The notes under the pieces were generated by a model, which was given only the letters and a program-made list of their open reading frames with translations, did not search any database and was not told where the DNA came from. A stretch of DNA of 64,000 bases from Melanopsichium pennsylvanicum (taxonomy: Eukaryota; Basidiomycota; Ustilaginomycetes; Ustilaginales), in assembly GCA_900208305.1 (NCBI GenBank), contig OAPG01000001.1:1116001-1180000 (forward strand), read 5' to 3'. Shown here one piece after another: positions 21,240 through 31,354 of the stretch; the first letter of the stretch is position 1, and every line of letters begins with the position of its first letter. The translations under genes and the position numbers were made by a program.

Positions 21240-21660
21240 CGGCTATAGTAGCTGGTGCAACTTTGTGGCTGATAGGTTTGCCTCTGCTCAAGCGCAAAAT
21301 GCGTCTTTGGTCTTGCGAAAGTTGAGCCAGATAGGTTGCCGTTCGCTGTTCTGCCGAACCTTTCTTATTAACGAAGGTCCGTGTCCCGAGAATTGAGCGC
21401 TGATGCTTAACAGCATTTTTATTTACTCCACCTCGCCTTTTCAGATGTGTGACACAAGCCAATATCAAGGCAGAGACCCCAACCCATCTTCAAGCTTTGC
21501 ATCATTTCGAGCTTACAACATCATCTTTCTAAGACCGCTTGCTCTGTTTCAACGGCTAATTGCAAGCTCGATCAGGTCAAAACGCGACCAGTCTTCACAA
21601 GCACTCGCAAGAGCATTCACTACATCGCTCAACTGATACTCACTCGAGCCCGTTGCATTC
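21240..21660. other. Divergent promoter region, DUF952 gene and SKI2
   Basis: 421 bp between head-to-head genes. No repeat or extra frame stands out. Confidence 0.5.
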
Positions 21661-24600
21661 ATGTCAGGAGCCACAGACACCTCATCAGGGGTAGTCGAAG
21701 CATACAACACCGCCATAGCCTCACTTCGCAGTGACACCAGCGTCTCGACATGTCTCCCTTCTCTTTTCAGTGGACCTGACACCATCGAAAGTCTCATCGA
21801 TGACTTCCTCACGCCCTCACAAAAGCTCTCTGCCCGGGAGCTAGCCCGCTCCCAAGTCCATTGGGAGCGCAAGCCCAAGCTCGAACACATGCTATGGGCC
21901 GAACCAGCCAAATCCCTTCACTCACTAGAGTTCATCCGTGCCGGTCTTGAAGGCCGCATCGTCTCTTATCGTGAAGTTTCGCACACTTCAGCACCACTGC
22001 TCGACTCCAAGTCGTCCGCATCCATGGCGAGGAAGCCAGCTACCTTCAGCAACTTTGTCCGAGGAAAGTCCGCATACGTACCATTCGCCCCCGGCGGGTT
22101 GGAGAACGAGGTGATGAAGGATGTAGATTGCGCAGAGGCTGAAGATCTATCGGATACGATCCGTGAGCAGGTCGCCGATATGGAGGAGACACTGAGCTCT
22201 GGTAGAGGGCTTCGGTCAAAAGCTCCCGGTCTGAGCCGTTCCTTCATCGATCCCAAATGTGAGGTCCTCGATGGTGAAGAGGATGAAGATCGTGATGCTT
22301 CAGCAAGAGTCAGAGATGCAGCTCAAGCAGTGGATGTGGGGCTCGGCATGGCGCCCATCCCCGTATACCGTCCAGTTGAGCAAGGTACAGCCGGACCATC
22401 CACCGCGCGCAAATCCCGTTCCCAACCCAACGCCGAAGCTTCGATCAGTGCAAAAAATGCTGAACTTGACGAGCTTCTGCCTGTCGAACGACCCCAGCCT
22501 CTCACCCACGCTCGTCGAAGTGCCAAGATCGAAGCCAAACGTGACTGGGCTCACGTAGTCGATGTCAATCAAAAGCTCACCAACTTTCGCGAGCTCGTCC
22601 CCCAAATGGCGCATACTTTTCCTTTCGAACTCGACACCTTCCAAAAGGAGGCTGTCTACCACCTCGAACAAGGCGATTCTGTATTCGTCGCCGCTCACAC
22701 CAGTGCTGGTAAGACAGTAGTTGCTGAATACGCCATTGCTTTAGCTCAAAAGCATATGACTCGCTGCATCTACACTTCCCCAATCAAAGCTCTTTCGAAC
22801 CAAAAATACCGCGACTTCAAGCAGACTTTTGGCGCCGCCAACGTGGGTATCCTCACCGGTGATGTGCAGATCAACCCGGAGGCACCCTGTCTCATTATGA
22901 CCACGGAGATCCTTCGCTCGATGTTGTACCGTGGTGCGGACTTGATTAGAGATGTGGAGTTTGTCATCTTCGATGAGGTGCACTACGTCAACGATCAGGA
23001 GAGAGGAGTCGTCTGGGAAGAGGTCATCATCCTTTGCCCTCAGCATATCAATCTGATTCTGCTGTCGGCTACAGTACCGAATACCAAAGAGTTTGCCGAC
23101 TGGGTGGGTAGGACGAAGAAGAAAGACATCTACGTCATCAGTACACCCAAACGTCCTGTGCCGCTCGAGCACTTCTTGTATGCAGGCAAGGAAATGTTCA
23201 AGATCGTCGACGCACGCGCGCAATTCCTCGGTTCGGGTATCAAAGAAGCAGGTGAAGCGCTGAAGAGGAAGCAAGAGAAGGAAAGGGAGGCCAACGCTGC
23301 AGCCGGGGGCGCAGGCGGGGCACGAGGTGGACGTGGCGGAGGTTCTGCCGGCTCCAACTCAAGAGGTCGTGGAGGCATGACCCCGGCTCGAGGCGCCGCA
23401 CCCCGAGGCCGCGGTGGCGCAGTAGGCAACCGAGGTGGATTCATAGGACAAACTACCGTCCGCACTGGCCTCGACAAAAATCTATGGGTTCACCTCGTCG
23501 GCAACCTCAAGAAGAAAGACCTCCTCCCGTGTGTTGTTTTCGTCTTCTCCAAGAAACGTTGCGAAGAATATGCCACATCAATGCCGAACACAGACCTCAA
23601 TACCGCCAAAGAAAAGTCTGAAGTGCACATTGTCATTGAGAAGTCACTCACACGGCTCAAAGGCACCGACAAGGAGCTACCTCAAATCAAACGCATGCGC
23701 GATCTCCTTAGTCGGGGCATCGGCGTCCATCACGGAGGCTTACTTCCCATCGTGAAAGAAATCGTAGAGCTGCTCTTCCAGAGAGGATTGGTAAAGGTAT
23801 TGTTCGCAACAGAGACGTTTGCAATGGGCGTAAACATGCCTGCGAGATCTGTCGTCTTCTCTTCGATCCGCAAGCACGATGGGCACGGATTTCGAGAACT
23901 CCTCCCAGGGGAGTACACCCAAATGTCTGGCCGAGCAGGTCGACGAGGCCTCGATGCAACAGGAGTGGTCATCATCAATGCAGCTGACCAGCTTCCCGAA
24001 ACAGCCGTTCTTCACAAAATGCTTCTAGGGCAACCGACAAAGCTGCAATCCCAATTCCGACTCACGTACAACATGATCCTCAACCTACTGCGAGTGGAAG
24101 CTTTAAAGGTGGAGGAAATGATCAAGCGTTCCTTCTCCGAGAACGCCGCTCAGAAGATTCTGCCGGACCAACAGCGAAAGGCGCAAGAGTTGGAGAAGAA
24201 ATTGACAAAGGCGCCTCGTCCACAGCCGATAGAATTGGATGAAGAATTAGCAACGTATCACGATCTGTGCGCGGCGGTGGTGACGAGCAACCAATCGCTG
24301 TTCGAGCTCTCACTGGGTCATCAGCAGGGTGCGAAGAACTTTAGTGCTGGTAGAGTGGTGATCTTGAGGGATGGACACTTTGACTTTGATGTCGGCGCAA
24401 TTGTCAGGCAGGTGTCTAGTAAGGAGTTTTTGGTGCTTGCTGCAGTCACGCAGTCCCGCAAGAAAGGCGATTACGACGTTGAATCCGAAGACGGCACACC
24501 TCCGCTCTGGCCGCCTAGAGTAGCTGCGATCGACAACCCGCAAGATCTGGTATATGACCTTCGCGAAGTACCGCTGACGAGCATCAGCTATGTCACGGAT

Positions 24601-25509
24601 CATACGATTAAGCTCGAAGTTCCCTTGATTACCGCTCACAGAATTAGCGCTATGAATCGCGCCCTCTCCTCCCTCGTCTCTCTTCACATTTCTTTCTCCT
24701 CAGAAGATTCGCTTCGTGAGGCCGAGTGGTCCAAGCTGAAGAGATTGGACTTCCAAGAAGTGGTTCGAAGTCGAGACTCGTACGCTCGCAAAGTCGACCA
24801 GCATCTTTCCCTCCTGGACTCGCCCGATTTCACATCGAACTACGCCATGGTGGCACGCTACAAGACTCTCACCGTGGAACTCGAAAGGGTTCTTCGTCTG
24901 CAGTCGGACGAGAACCTCGAACTGCTGCCCGACTACGAGCAGAGAGTATCGGTACTGAAAACGCTGCGATACGTGGATCCAATTACCGAGTCTGTGCTTC
25001 TTAAAGGTAGAGTAGCATGCGAAGTCAACTCGGCCAATGAGCTAGTCTTGACCGAGCTGATCCTCGAAAATGTGCTCGTCGACTATGAACCCGAAGAAGT
25101 AGTTGCATTGCTTTCGATCTTTATCACTCAGGAAAAGACGGATGACATTCCCGCACTCGAAGGTCGACTGTTGCAGGGATACGACAAGATTCTTGAAATC
25201 GCAGAACGAATATCTAGCGTACAGCTAGCCAATCATTTGGCTAGTGAAGACTTTACTGCTCCCAACAAGATTGCGTTGGTTGGAGTGGTGTACGAATGGG
25301 CTAAAGGAACTGACTTTGCAACCATCGCCGCCATGACGGATATTCAAGAAGGTTCCATCGTCAGAGTCATTACTAGGCTCGACGAGACGTGTAGAGAAAT
25401 CAGGGATGCAGCCAGGGTCATCGGAGATAGGGATTTGGGCGAGAAAATTCAAACGTGTCAAACATTGATCAGGAGGGACATCGTCTTTGCCGCCAGTTTA
25501 TACTTTTAG
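21661..25509 (+). CDS. SKI2: Ski2, DExH RNA helicase of the Ski complex
   Basis: 1,282 residues, uninterrupted. In the Ski complex (Ski2-Ski3-Ski8) it unwinds mRNA and feeds it to the cytoplasmic exosome for 3'-5' decay. Motifs: Q-like FELDTFQKEAV; motif I AHTSAGKT (about 344-351); Ia TSPIKALSNQKYRD; II DEVH (about 437); III SAT; VI QMSGRAGRRGLD (about 753-764). The long C-terminal part holds the arch/insertion and the Ski2-Mtr4 helical domain ending RRDIVFAASLYF. The N-terminal region has the Ski2 ERKP/LE and SFVRGK-type sequences absent from Mtr4. A Gly/Arg-rich stretch of RGG repeats (about 543-597) lies between the RecA domains and may bind RNA. The N-terminal start is the first ATG of the frame. 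Confidence 0.94.
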   Translation: MSGATDTSSGVVEAYNTAIASLRSDTSVSTCLPSLFSGPDTIESLIDDFLTPSQKLSARELARSQVHWERKPKLEHMLWAEPAKSLHSLEFIRAGLEGRIVSYREVSHTSAPLLDSKSSASMARKPATFSNFVRGKSAYVPFAPGGLENEVMKDVDCAEAEDLSDTIREQVADMEETLSSGRGLRSKAPGLSRSFIDPKCEVLDGEEDEDRDASARVRDAAQAVDVGLGMAPIPVYRPVEQGTAGPSTARKSRSQPNAEASISAKNAELDELLPVERPQPLTHARRSAKIEAKRDWAHVVDVNQKLTNFRELVPQMAHTFPFELDTFQKEAVYHLEQGDSVFVAAHTSAGKTVVAEYAIALAQKHMTRCIYTSPIKALSNQKYRDFKQTFGAANVGILTGDVQINPEAPCLIMTTEILRSMLYRGADLIRDVEFVIFDEVHYVNDQERGVVWEEVIILCPQHINLILLSATVPNTKEFADWVGRTKKKDIYVISTPKRPVPLEHFLYAGKEMFKIVDARAQFLGSGIKEAGEALKRKQEKEREANAAAGGAGGARGGRGGGSAGSNSRGRGGMTPARGAAPRGRGGAVGNRGGFIGQTTVRTGLDKNLWVHLVGNLKKKDLLPCVVFVFSKKRCEEYATSMPNTDLNTAKEKSEVHIVIEKSLTRLKGTDKELPQIKRMRDLLSRGIGVHHGGLLPIVKEIVELLFQRGLVKVLFATETFAMGVNMPARSVVFSSIRKHDGHGFRELLPGEYTQMSGRAGRRGLDATGVVIINAADQLPETAVLHKMLLGQPTKLQSQFRLTYNMILNLLRVEALKVEEMIKRSFSENAAQKILPDQQRKAQELEKKLTKAPRPQPIELDEELATYHDLCAAVVTSNQSLFELSLGHQQGAKNFSAGRVVILRDGHFDFDVGAIVRQVSSKEFLVLAAVTQSRKKGDYDVESEDGTPPLWPPRVAAIDNPQDLVYDLREVPLTSISYVTDHTIKLEVPLITAHRISAMNRALSSLVSLHISFSSEDSLREAEWSKLKRLDFQEVVRSRDSYARKVDQHLSLLDSPDFTSNYAMVARYKTLTVELERVLRLQSDENLELLPDYEQRVSVLKTLRYVDPITESVLLKGRVACEVNSANELVLTELILENVLVDYEPEEVVALLSIFITQEKTDDIPALEGRLLQGYDKILEIAERISSVQLANHLASEDFTAPNKIALVGVVYEWAKGTDFATIAAMTDIQEGSIVRVITRLDETCREIRDAARVIGDRDLGEKIQTCQTLIRRDIVFAASLYF

Positions 25510-25835
25510 CGTAACAGACAGACAGAGCTCGCTTTTTTTGTTTTGGGGGGGGCTGCAATCCAAAACAAGCCCCAGGACAAATCTGGTCACGTAGTAAGGC
25601 GACTAAATTCACACGACCCCGACCTGCTACCAGCACTCGAAGAACTCAAGCACGCACTTACATACACACACACACCCATCTCAATGAACAGCAAAGTGAT
25701 TGCTTTCAACATGCTTTGATCAGAAATTCAGGCAAAACCGTAACATCAGAGCGAAAACGTTGACACAAAGCGACCGTGAGACTGAAATTAAAATCGACAA
25801 ACATGGAAAGATGTCAAATAACTCGCCTGACCGAG
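25510..25835. other. Tail-to-tail region after SKI2
   Basis: 326 bp of 3' flanks with a G-run after a T-run at 25533-25552 and a short CA-repeat at about 25661-25675. No gene. Confidence 0.5.
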
Positions 25836-27668
25836 TTAGGCGACAGGCGGACCACCAGGGACATCAAATGGGATGTGCTCCTTCGTGAACTCATTCTCTT
25901 CCATAGCGCTTGCCACCGGCTGAGTTTCCTGGGCAGCTGCAGCTTCGTGCAAGGTCTTATCATGTCCCGTAGCAGCAAGGTTGCTTGCCTGCGCCTCAAG
26001 CAACCCCGCCGAGCTTGTCTCAGTTTCAGGATATGATTCTACCAAATTTGTAATGGCGGATGCTTCGAGAGGCTTTTGGACCGTCTCCTTCGGCATATTC
26101 GTCCCATCAATGGCCAACATGGCCTCAATGTGGTTGTGCTGCCCGACTTGAGGCCCATCAGTCACGTGTTCTGTCTGGGATGTGGCAAGGTGTGGCTGGC
26201 TTCCATTGGCAGCGTGCTCGCTCCTCGCGGATGCCAGAGGGGCAGGATTAGATGCGGACGATGACAAAGGCACAGAGAGCTGAGTAGCGACTGTCTTTTG
26301 AGACGGTGTGCGATGCAAACTGACCCTGTCAGAAGGCGCGCCAGGGGCGGCGAATGTACCAGCTTGGGCGTACATGGCCTGGTTCGAGGTCTGTCCCGTC
26401 GAGCTCGCCGCTACCGAATCACGCGTACGGGACGACGAATCGCTTCCGCGCCTGCTCAGTGGTGGCAGCGCCCGCAGCGAAGCATACGTGTCACTGCTGT
26501 TGCGGCGATCGCCCATCAAACTGCCGCCGATGCTCCTTGCTCCACCCAGGCTTGGTGCATGGTGATGTCGGCTAGCGCCACCCAAGCTCACTCCGGCGGT
26601 AGATGAGGCGAGTGTCAACACACTGGCGTTGTCAGCGGGAATTCCGGACGGATGCGGGTTGTTGTTCGGATGCGGTCTTGAATGAGTTGGAACATTGATA
26701 AAGTTGGGGCCTCCCTCGTTGATGATGCTGCCGCTGGTGACGATCTGCCCGCTGCTGTTGCGGGAGGCATTGTTGGAGGCGAAGTGGATGGCTGAGCCTT
26801 CGCGTGGTCCAGTGCTGAGATGGGGTGAAGCACCGAACGAGTCTTCACCAGCGCTCCGACGAGGCTGAGCAATGTGGGTGGTGGGCAGCACCGTAGGCTC
26901 GCGCGTTTCCAAGCTCATGAGTGTGGTAGGCTTGGTGCTGGCGCGGCTCTTGGAGGTGTCCATGGTGCGATTGCCGATCGAATCGCGGCCAGCAAGGCTG
27001 CTTTCGTCGTCGGTGTCCGCCTCGATAGCCTCGGAAGTAATCGAAGTAGCGGAGATGATTGCTCCAGGTATAGAGGCGGCTGCACCAGGAGTCTGAGTTG
27101 GCCCCGACGTTGAGGTGGCACCTGAATGTACCACGGTATCAGTCGCGCCAGATTCACCATGACCGAGCGGCGTCATGTTGATGTCGGCGCTGGGTGAGAG
27201 CGTGCCAGCTTCCTTATCCATCAGCACCGGGGAGTTGTCCGGACGAGGCGACCTGGGCAGGTCGATCGCGCCAAGCGGCTCCTGACTTGGGATACCGTCC
27301 AGTTGCGGTGGAGGCGTCAACCTGCCTTGGGCTGGCGTATCGTCGTTGGAGACTGTAAGCGTGTTAGCAAGGCTGTGTGGCTGGTTGAAAGTGAACGCAG
27401 AAGCGGATTGGGGCTGTGGACCTCCATTCGCAGTGTTGGCGCCTCCATTGATGTTGGATAGGGTGTTCACTTTATCGTGAGGCGCGTTTCTAGCTCCCTT
27501 TCTGAGCGACATGGTGCCAGTTGCAGAAGAGTTGTTGGCAGATTGTGAGGTAAGTGCATCGCTTGTCCTCCGACCGAACTTCTTTGAGAACCAGCTGCCG
27601 ATCGAATTCTTTTTAGGCCGCCCATTGGGCTGAGCCTGTGGTGATGTATTCTCGCTCATTCCTGCCAC
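25836..27668 (-). CDS. Unknown Ser/Ala-rich protein
   Basis: 610 residues in one frame, without a domain I recognise. The N-terminus has a basic patch (RPKKNSIGSWFSKKFGRRTS, about 17-36) that could bind membranes or serve as a nuclear signal. The rest is low-complexity, rich in Ser, Ala, Thr, Pro and Gly, with RxxS/T-P sites (LHRTPSQKT) suggesting phosphorylation. It ends in an acidic segment and PGGPPVA. The length and normal composition for this genome support a real gene. Its start is 846 bp from the stop of the Rds1-like gene, same strand. Confidence 0.72.
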   Translation of the reverse strand: MAGMSENTSPQAQPNGRPKKNSIGSWFSKKFGRRTSDALTSQSANNSSATGTMSLRKGARNAPHDKVNTLSNINGGANTANGGPQPQSASAFTFNQPHSLANTLTVSNDDTPAQGRLTPPPQLDGIPSQEPLGAIDLPRSPRPDNSPVLMDKEAGTLSPSADINMTPLGHGESGATDTVVHSGATSTSGPTQTPGAAASIPGAIISATSITSEAIEADTDDESSLAGRDSIGNRTMDTSKSRASTKPTTLMSLETREPTVLPTTHIAQPRRSAGEDSFGASPHLSTGPREGSAIHFASNNASRNSSGQIVTSGSIINEGGPNFINVPTHSRPHPNNNPHPSGIPADNASVLTLASSTAGVSLGGASRHHHAPSLGGARSIGGSLMGDRRNSSDTYASLRALPPLSRRGSDSSSRTRDSVAASSTGQTSNQAMYAQAGTFAAPGAPSDRVSLHRTPSQKTVATQLSVPLSSSASNPAPLASARSEHAANGSQPHLATSQTEHVTDGPQVGQHNHIEAMLAIDGTNMPKETVQKPLEASAITNLVESYPETETSSAGLLEAQASNLAATGHDKTLHEAAAAQETQPVASAMEENEFTKEHIPFDVPGGPPVA

Positions 27669-28514
27669 GGTTGCGACTTGCGTGGAGATGGAGAGCTGCT
27701 AAGGGTAGGGCAGATGGTCCGGGTATGTTGTCAAAGATTGTGCGCCTGGAATGGATAGGCCTCCGAGCTGAAGAACGGGCCCGATGATCGAGTGTGTACG
27801 AGGATAAATGGGCAAGTTGCGATAAGAAAGCTACACAAAAAGCTGAGACCAGGAAGGGTCTGATGAAAAGAGTTGGGAAGACCGCTTTTGAACGCTGTAG
27901 CCAAGACAAGCCAGCCACATTAAGCTGCAGATACACGGCTGCACAGTACAGTAGTGTGTACAACATGCCTATCCAGCCTGTGAATGCCGGTAAAAGAGTC
28001 TCAGTCAAGTGTGGAGAAAAAGCTTCAGACACTCGGATTTTTGTGCACACCCTGCCTACCGCGTTTTCCCTTCTCCCCTTCCGTTCCAAGCTCCTACACA
28101 GTCCTCAAACCCGTACGGACAAACCCTGAAGAGCGTCGAGATTAAATTGGACAATAAATAATAATACCGTAAAAAATCTTAAGAAACGGCTTTCCAAGCT
28201 GCAGCCACACGGTTCGTCTTGACCGGAATCAGACTGCCGCACGACGTCGACTCTCTGCCGAACCAGAAAAGTGCCGATAACGATCCCGCCCTATCTGACA
28301 TTTCAAGTTTCGGCGCTGCACACACACCCAAGACACTTTTGTGCGCTCCCATATCTATTTCGATTTTACATGCCAAGCAACCTCGATGAAATTTAGAGAA
28401 TCGTCAGGTCAATTTGTGCTTAGATTGGACGAGTACAAAATGAGAAACAATCTGCGAGCGGATACAAGGTTTGGTAGGAGATTATGCGACGAACTTAGCA
28501 TTGTCGATCGTGCT
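27669..28514. other. Intergenic region upstream of the Ser-rich gene
   Basis: 846 bp between two minus-strand genes. It should hold the promoter of the gene at 27668 and the terminator of the Rds1-like gene. Frames at 27613-28089 (minus) and 27794-28129 (plus) show no domain and are not taken as genes. Confidence 0.45.
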
Positions 28515-29699
28515 TTAACCAGCCTGATAGATAGCAGGACCAGCGACAACGTGGTAGTTGATCAAGCTTAGGTTTGCAGGTGTGTAAAAGTCCGAAGTGT
28601 CGGTGAGTGCCACGAAGATGGTGCTGTTGATCAGCGAAGGGCCTTGAGGAAATACGGTTCCTCCCGGCTGCCTCGCTTTGGCAGTTCCAGCATTGGTATC
28701 CACATCGTACAGTGGCGCGTAGCTAACATTATACTGTGAGACGTACGCGGCAAACTTGGGAACACCCGAAGTGTGAGTCATGGTCTTCTGCTGGTACGGA
28801 CCTTGCGTGTTTCCTGGCTTCTCCCAGACAAAAGTGTCCTCCTGACCTTCGTGGGTCAAGGCTGTGACGTTGTTCGTGATCGAAGGTCCGCCAGCAGCCT
28901 TGCCGGCCGATATGGCGTCAGGCTGATTGGTCCAGTTGAGGGCCGGGTAGATCTCAAATACAACGGGCTGGTTCTCCTGTGGGCAAGAGACGATCCAGGG
29001 GCTCAACAAAGTCCAAGCCCACGACTGGGGAATACCAGTCTCGAACCACTCGGGCATGGGGAAGAGACCTTCGAACTGGCGGAATGCCATCTGCTGCCTA
29101 GCCTCGGTGGTGATGGACTGTAGCAAGATCTGGGCACTTGCGCGGTTGTCGAGCAGATTGAGGAAGCCATAGACCCCCGACTCGCCCCACTTGGTGAGAC
29201 GCTGGCTGAAGTCGATGAATTCGGGCACCGTCTGGAAATCGTATCGGTAGGTGCACTGCTTGGGTGCCTTGGCTCCCAGCATGTTGGAAAGCGCGACTGC
29301 GTGACCGATCTCCTGCTGAGCCATGTGGCGGATGAGGTGACGGTCCTCGGCATCAAGTCCTACTGCATCGTAGTCGGCATCCGAGAACTTGACCAGACCG
29401 TAGTTGAACAGGTCAAGTTCAATGTATTCCTGGTGCAAGGCAAGCGCAATAGACTGGAAGTCAAAATCGGAGAAAACTTGGTAGGTCGGCGTCTTGACCT
29501 GCAAGGAGGAAGTGGGCTGGTAGCTATTCGAGATATTCATGCCCGCTTTGCGAGGGTCTGCACCGGCACCAAGCTGGTCAGCAGGCACGATAGGGGTCTT
29601 CCTCTTTTCTTGAGCGGGTGCCGCCGAGGAGATGGTGAACAGAGAGGCGCACGAAACTGCAAGGAGCAGAAGAGCTCGATAGCGTGGGATCACAACCAT
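28515..29699 (-). CDS. Rds1-like secreted ferritin-fold protein
   Basis: 394 residues. An N-terminal signal peptide of about 26 residues (RYRALLLLAVSCASLFTISS, then AAPA) directs secretion. A ferritin-like domain lies at about 70-235: LALHQEYIELDLFNYGL, then LIRHMAQQEIGHAVALSNML with the E-x-x-H pattern of the metal-binding helices, then the third helix around RQQMAFRQFEGLFP. The C-terminal part is a beta-rich region (NVTALTHEGQEDTFVWEKPG). The S. pombe namesake rds1 responds to nutrient and other stress; a catalytic role is not known. The Glu and His positions look intact. No intron is needed. Upstream is 1.66 kb of gene-poor DNA. Confidence 0.85.
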   Translation of the reverse strand: MVVIPRYRALLLLAVSCASLFTISSAAPAQEKRKTPIVPADQLGAGADPRKAGMNISNSYQPTSSLQVKTPTYQVFSDFDFQSIALALHQEYIELDLFNYGLVKFSDADYDAVGLDAEDRHLIRHMAQQEIGHAVALSNMLGAKAPKQCTYRYDFQTVPEFIDFSQRLTKWGESGVYGFLNLLDNRASAQILLQSITTEARQQMAFRQFEGLFPMPEWFETGIPQSWAWTLLSPWIVSCPQENQPVVFEIYPALNWTNQPDAISAGKAAGGPSITNNVTALTHEGQEDTFVWEKPGNTQGPYQQKTMTHTSGVPKFAAYVSQYNVSYAPLYDVDTNAGTAKARQPGGTVFPQGPSLINSTIFVALTDTSDFYTPANLSLINYHVVAGPAIYQAG

Positions 29700-31354
29700 G
29701 TTGATGTGTGGGGCTAGGATGTGGATCAGATATGATCTTGAGTTTGCGGTAAGAGGAAAGGGCTGGAACTCGCTCCTTATATGACTTTGAAGAGCCCAAA
29801 TTAAGCCGACCCTGGCAAGAACAACTAAGCATGTGCAGGAGCCGCTCTACCAAACTTTAGGTCATTCGATGGACGATCCATGGCTGATTCGCCAAAGTCT
29901 GGAAGCTCTGCGACTCATGAATTCTCTTGTGGATAGCTTCGGTGTGCGTCACAACAAGGGAGGCCGCAAGGCGGTGACGGAGAGAATGCAGGAATGAACC
30001 AGAGATTGTCGTGGCTGCGATCGTCGGCCCGACTAGCAGTGTCGATGATGTAAATTTACTGTACTGTCTCCCGCGAAATGGCACTCTGACGGTGACACTA
30101 TCTCGTTGCTGACTCTTCAGCATGACGAGATAATGAAGGACGCGGAAACGGGTTTTCCTCGATTCACAAATACAGATTTTCGATCATGGAAAAAAGAGAA
30201 AGGAATTAAGAAAGGGGGAATGCTAAATGTGTGCAGCCGGATCCAGTAAGATCGGTGAGGTCTTCACTAAGTGGCCGTCAGACCACATTCGGCCTCGCAT
30301 GGGCAAAAATATTGCTTGAAGGCATGCTCAAATTTCCCGGACTTTGCGGAGAACCTTCCTCGCGACTCATCAATACTTGCTTTGTAAAGTTGATACAGAA
30401 AATACCTTGGCCGGAGCATAAATGTGGTTTGTTCGCATCTGTCGGCTTATGCGAAACCTCTGGAAATGGGGACGGGACGGAAAAAGCACTGAAGCGGTCG
30501 TTATTCATCTCGAGCCAAGAGGTGGATGCGGTCACCACGTCGCAGGCTTTCGGGGACATGGGGGCTGGCTGATCGAGCCAAATTAGGGGTGCCAAATTAA
30601 GGGTTCGAGCCCTCCAAGCGAAACCTCACAGCGTCGAAACTTCGCTGCGAGACTCTTCGAATCGATCGAAGCGAGACCTTGCAGGATCCAAAGCTCGCTG
30701 CGAGATTTTTCAACACAATCGGAGCGAAAGACTTGGTCATCGTATGGCGTAGCTTAGGTGCATGGAAAAGTTCGCTTTGGACGTCGTGATCCCCACACCA
30801 GACATGCTATTGGACAATTAGCCAGATCGAAGAGATCTTTCAATGTCAGTCGCCGAAAAGCTGATACTGCAATTCAAACCTCATCCTGGTATCTTTTGCA
30901 ACGTGTGAAAAGGCGTCAAGGAGCGAATGATCGTTCAATTGCGCTCAGAACAGCATCAGTCTCTCTAGCTGTTAACTGATTCAGCAAGTAAAGGAAGCAT
31001 CACAGAATACAATCAGGCAAGTTGCACGCGGACACAGCGAAGGCTGACTGATTTCGTGTGACTTTTTGAGACGACATGCATGACCGCTTTTCTCCATCCG
31101 CCCTAAACCTCCACACCTGCACGTCAAAATGTCACGACAGACTCCACACGATTTTCTAGTAAGGATAACCGGTGCTTAGTGTAATTTATTTTATTTCCTT
31201 TCCTGTGCTGCTGAACACAGTGTTCCGATTCATGTCGTTGTGAACCTTTGACTAGCAAGTCGCCAATCAACGCTTTTGCAACGATGACGCTGCTCATCTG
31301 AGCCGAACGGCCTTTTCCGCCGCTCCAAAAAATCCTGCCGATCGCCCTGTCGGG
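29700..31354. other. Long divergent intergenic region
   Basis: 1.66 kb between the Rds1-like gene (minus) and the next plus-strand gene. It holds a motif copy gtaaatttactgta (30050-30063), a T-arm-like GGTTCGAGCCC at 30602-30612 without the rest of a tRNA, and a 53-bp imperfect tandem repeat at 30616-30721. No coding gene is supported. Confidence 0.5.
30616..30721. repeat. Imperfect tandem repeat, 53-bp unit
   Basis: Two adjacent 53-bp units, 30616-30668 and 30669-30721, both begin AAGCGA and share CTTCGCTGCGAGA/CTCGCTGCGAGAT in the middle and ATCG at the end. A third unit begins (GAGCGAAAGACTTGGTC) and fades out. The unit length is not a multiple of three and no frame runs through, so the repeat is non-coding. 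Confidence 0.75.

Noticed and set aside
30596..30620. Possible tRNA gene (GGTTCGAGCCC)
   Set aside because: Only the T-loop resembles a tRNA. The flanking sequence does not form acceptor, D or anticodon arms, and the T-stem has a mismatch.
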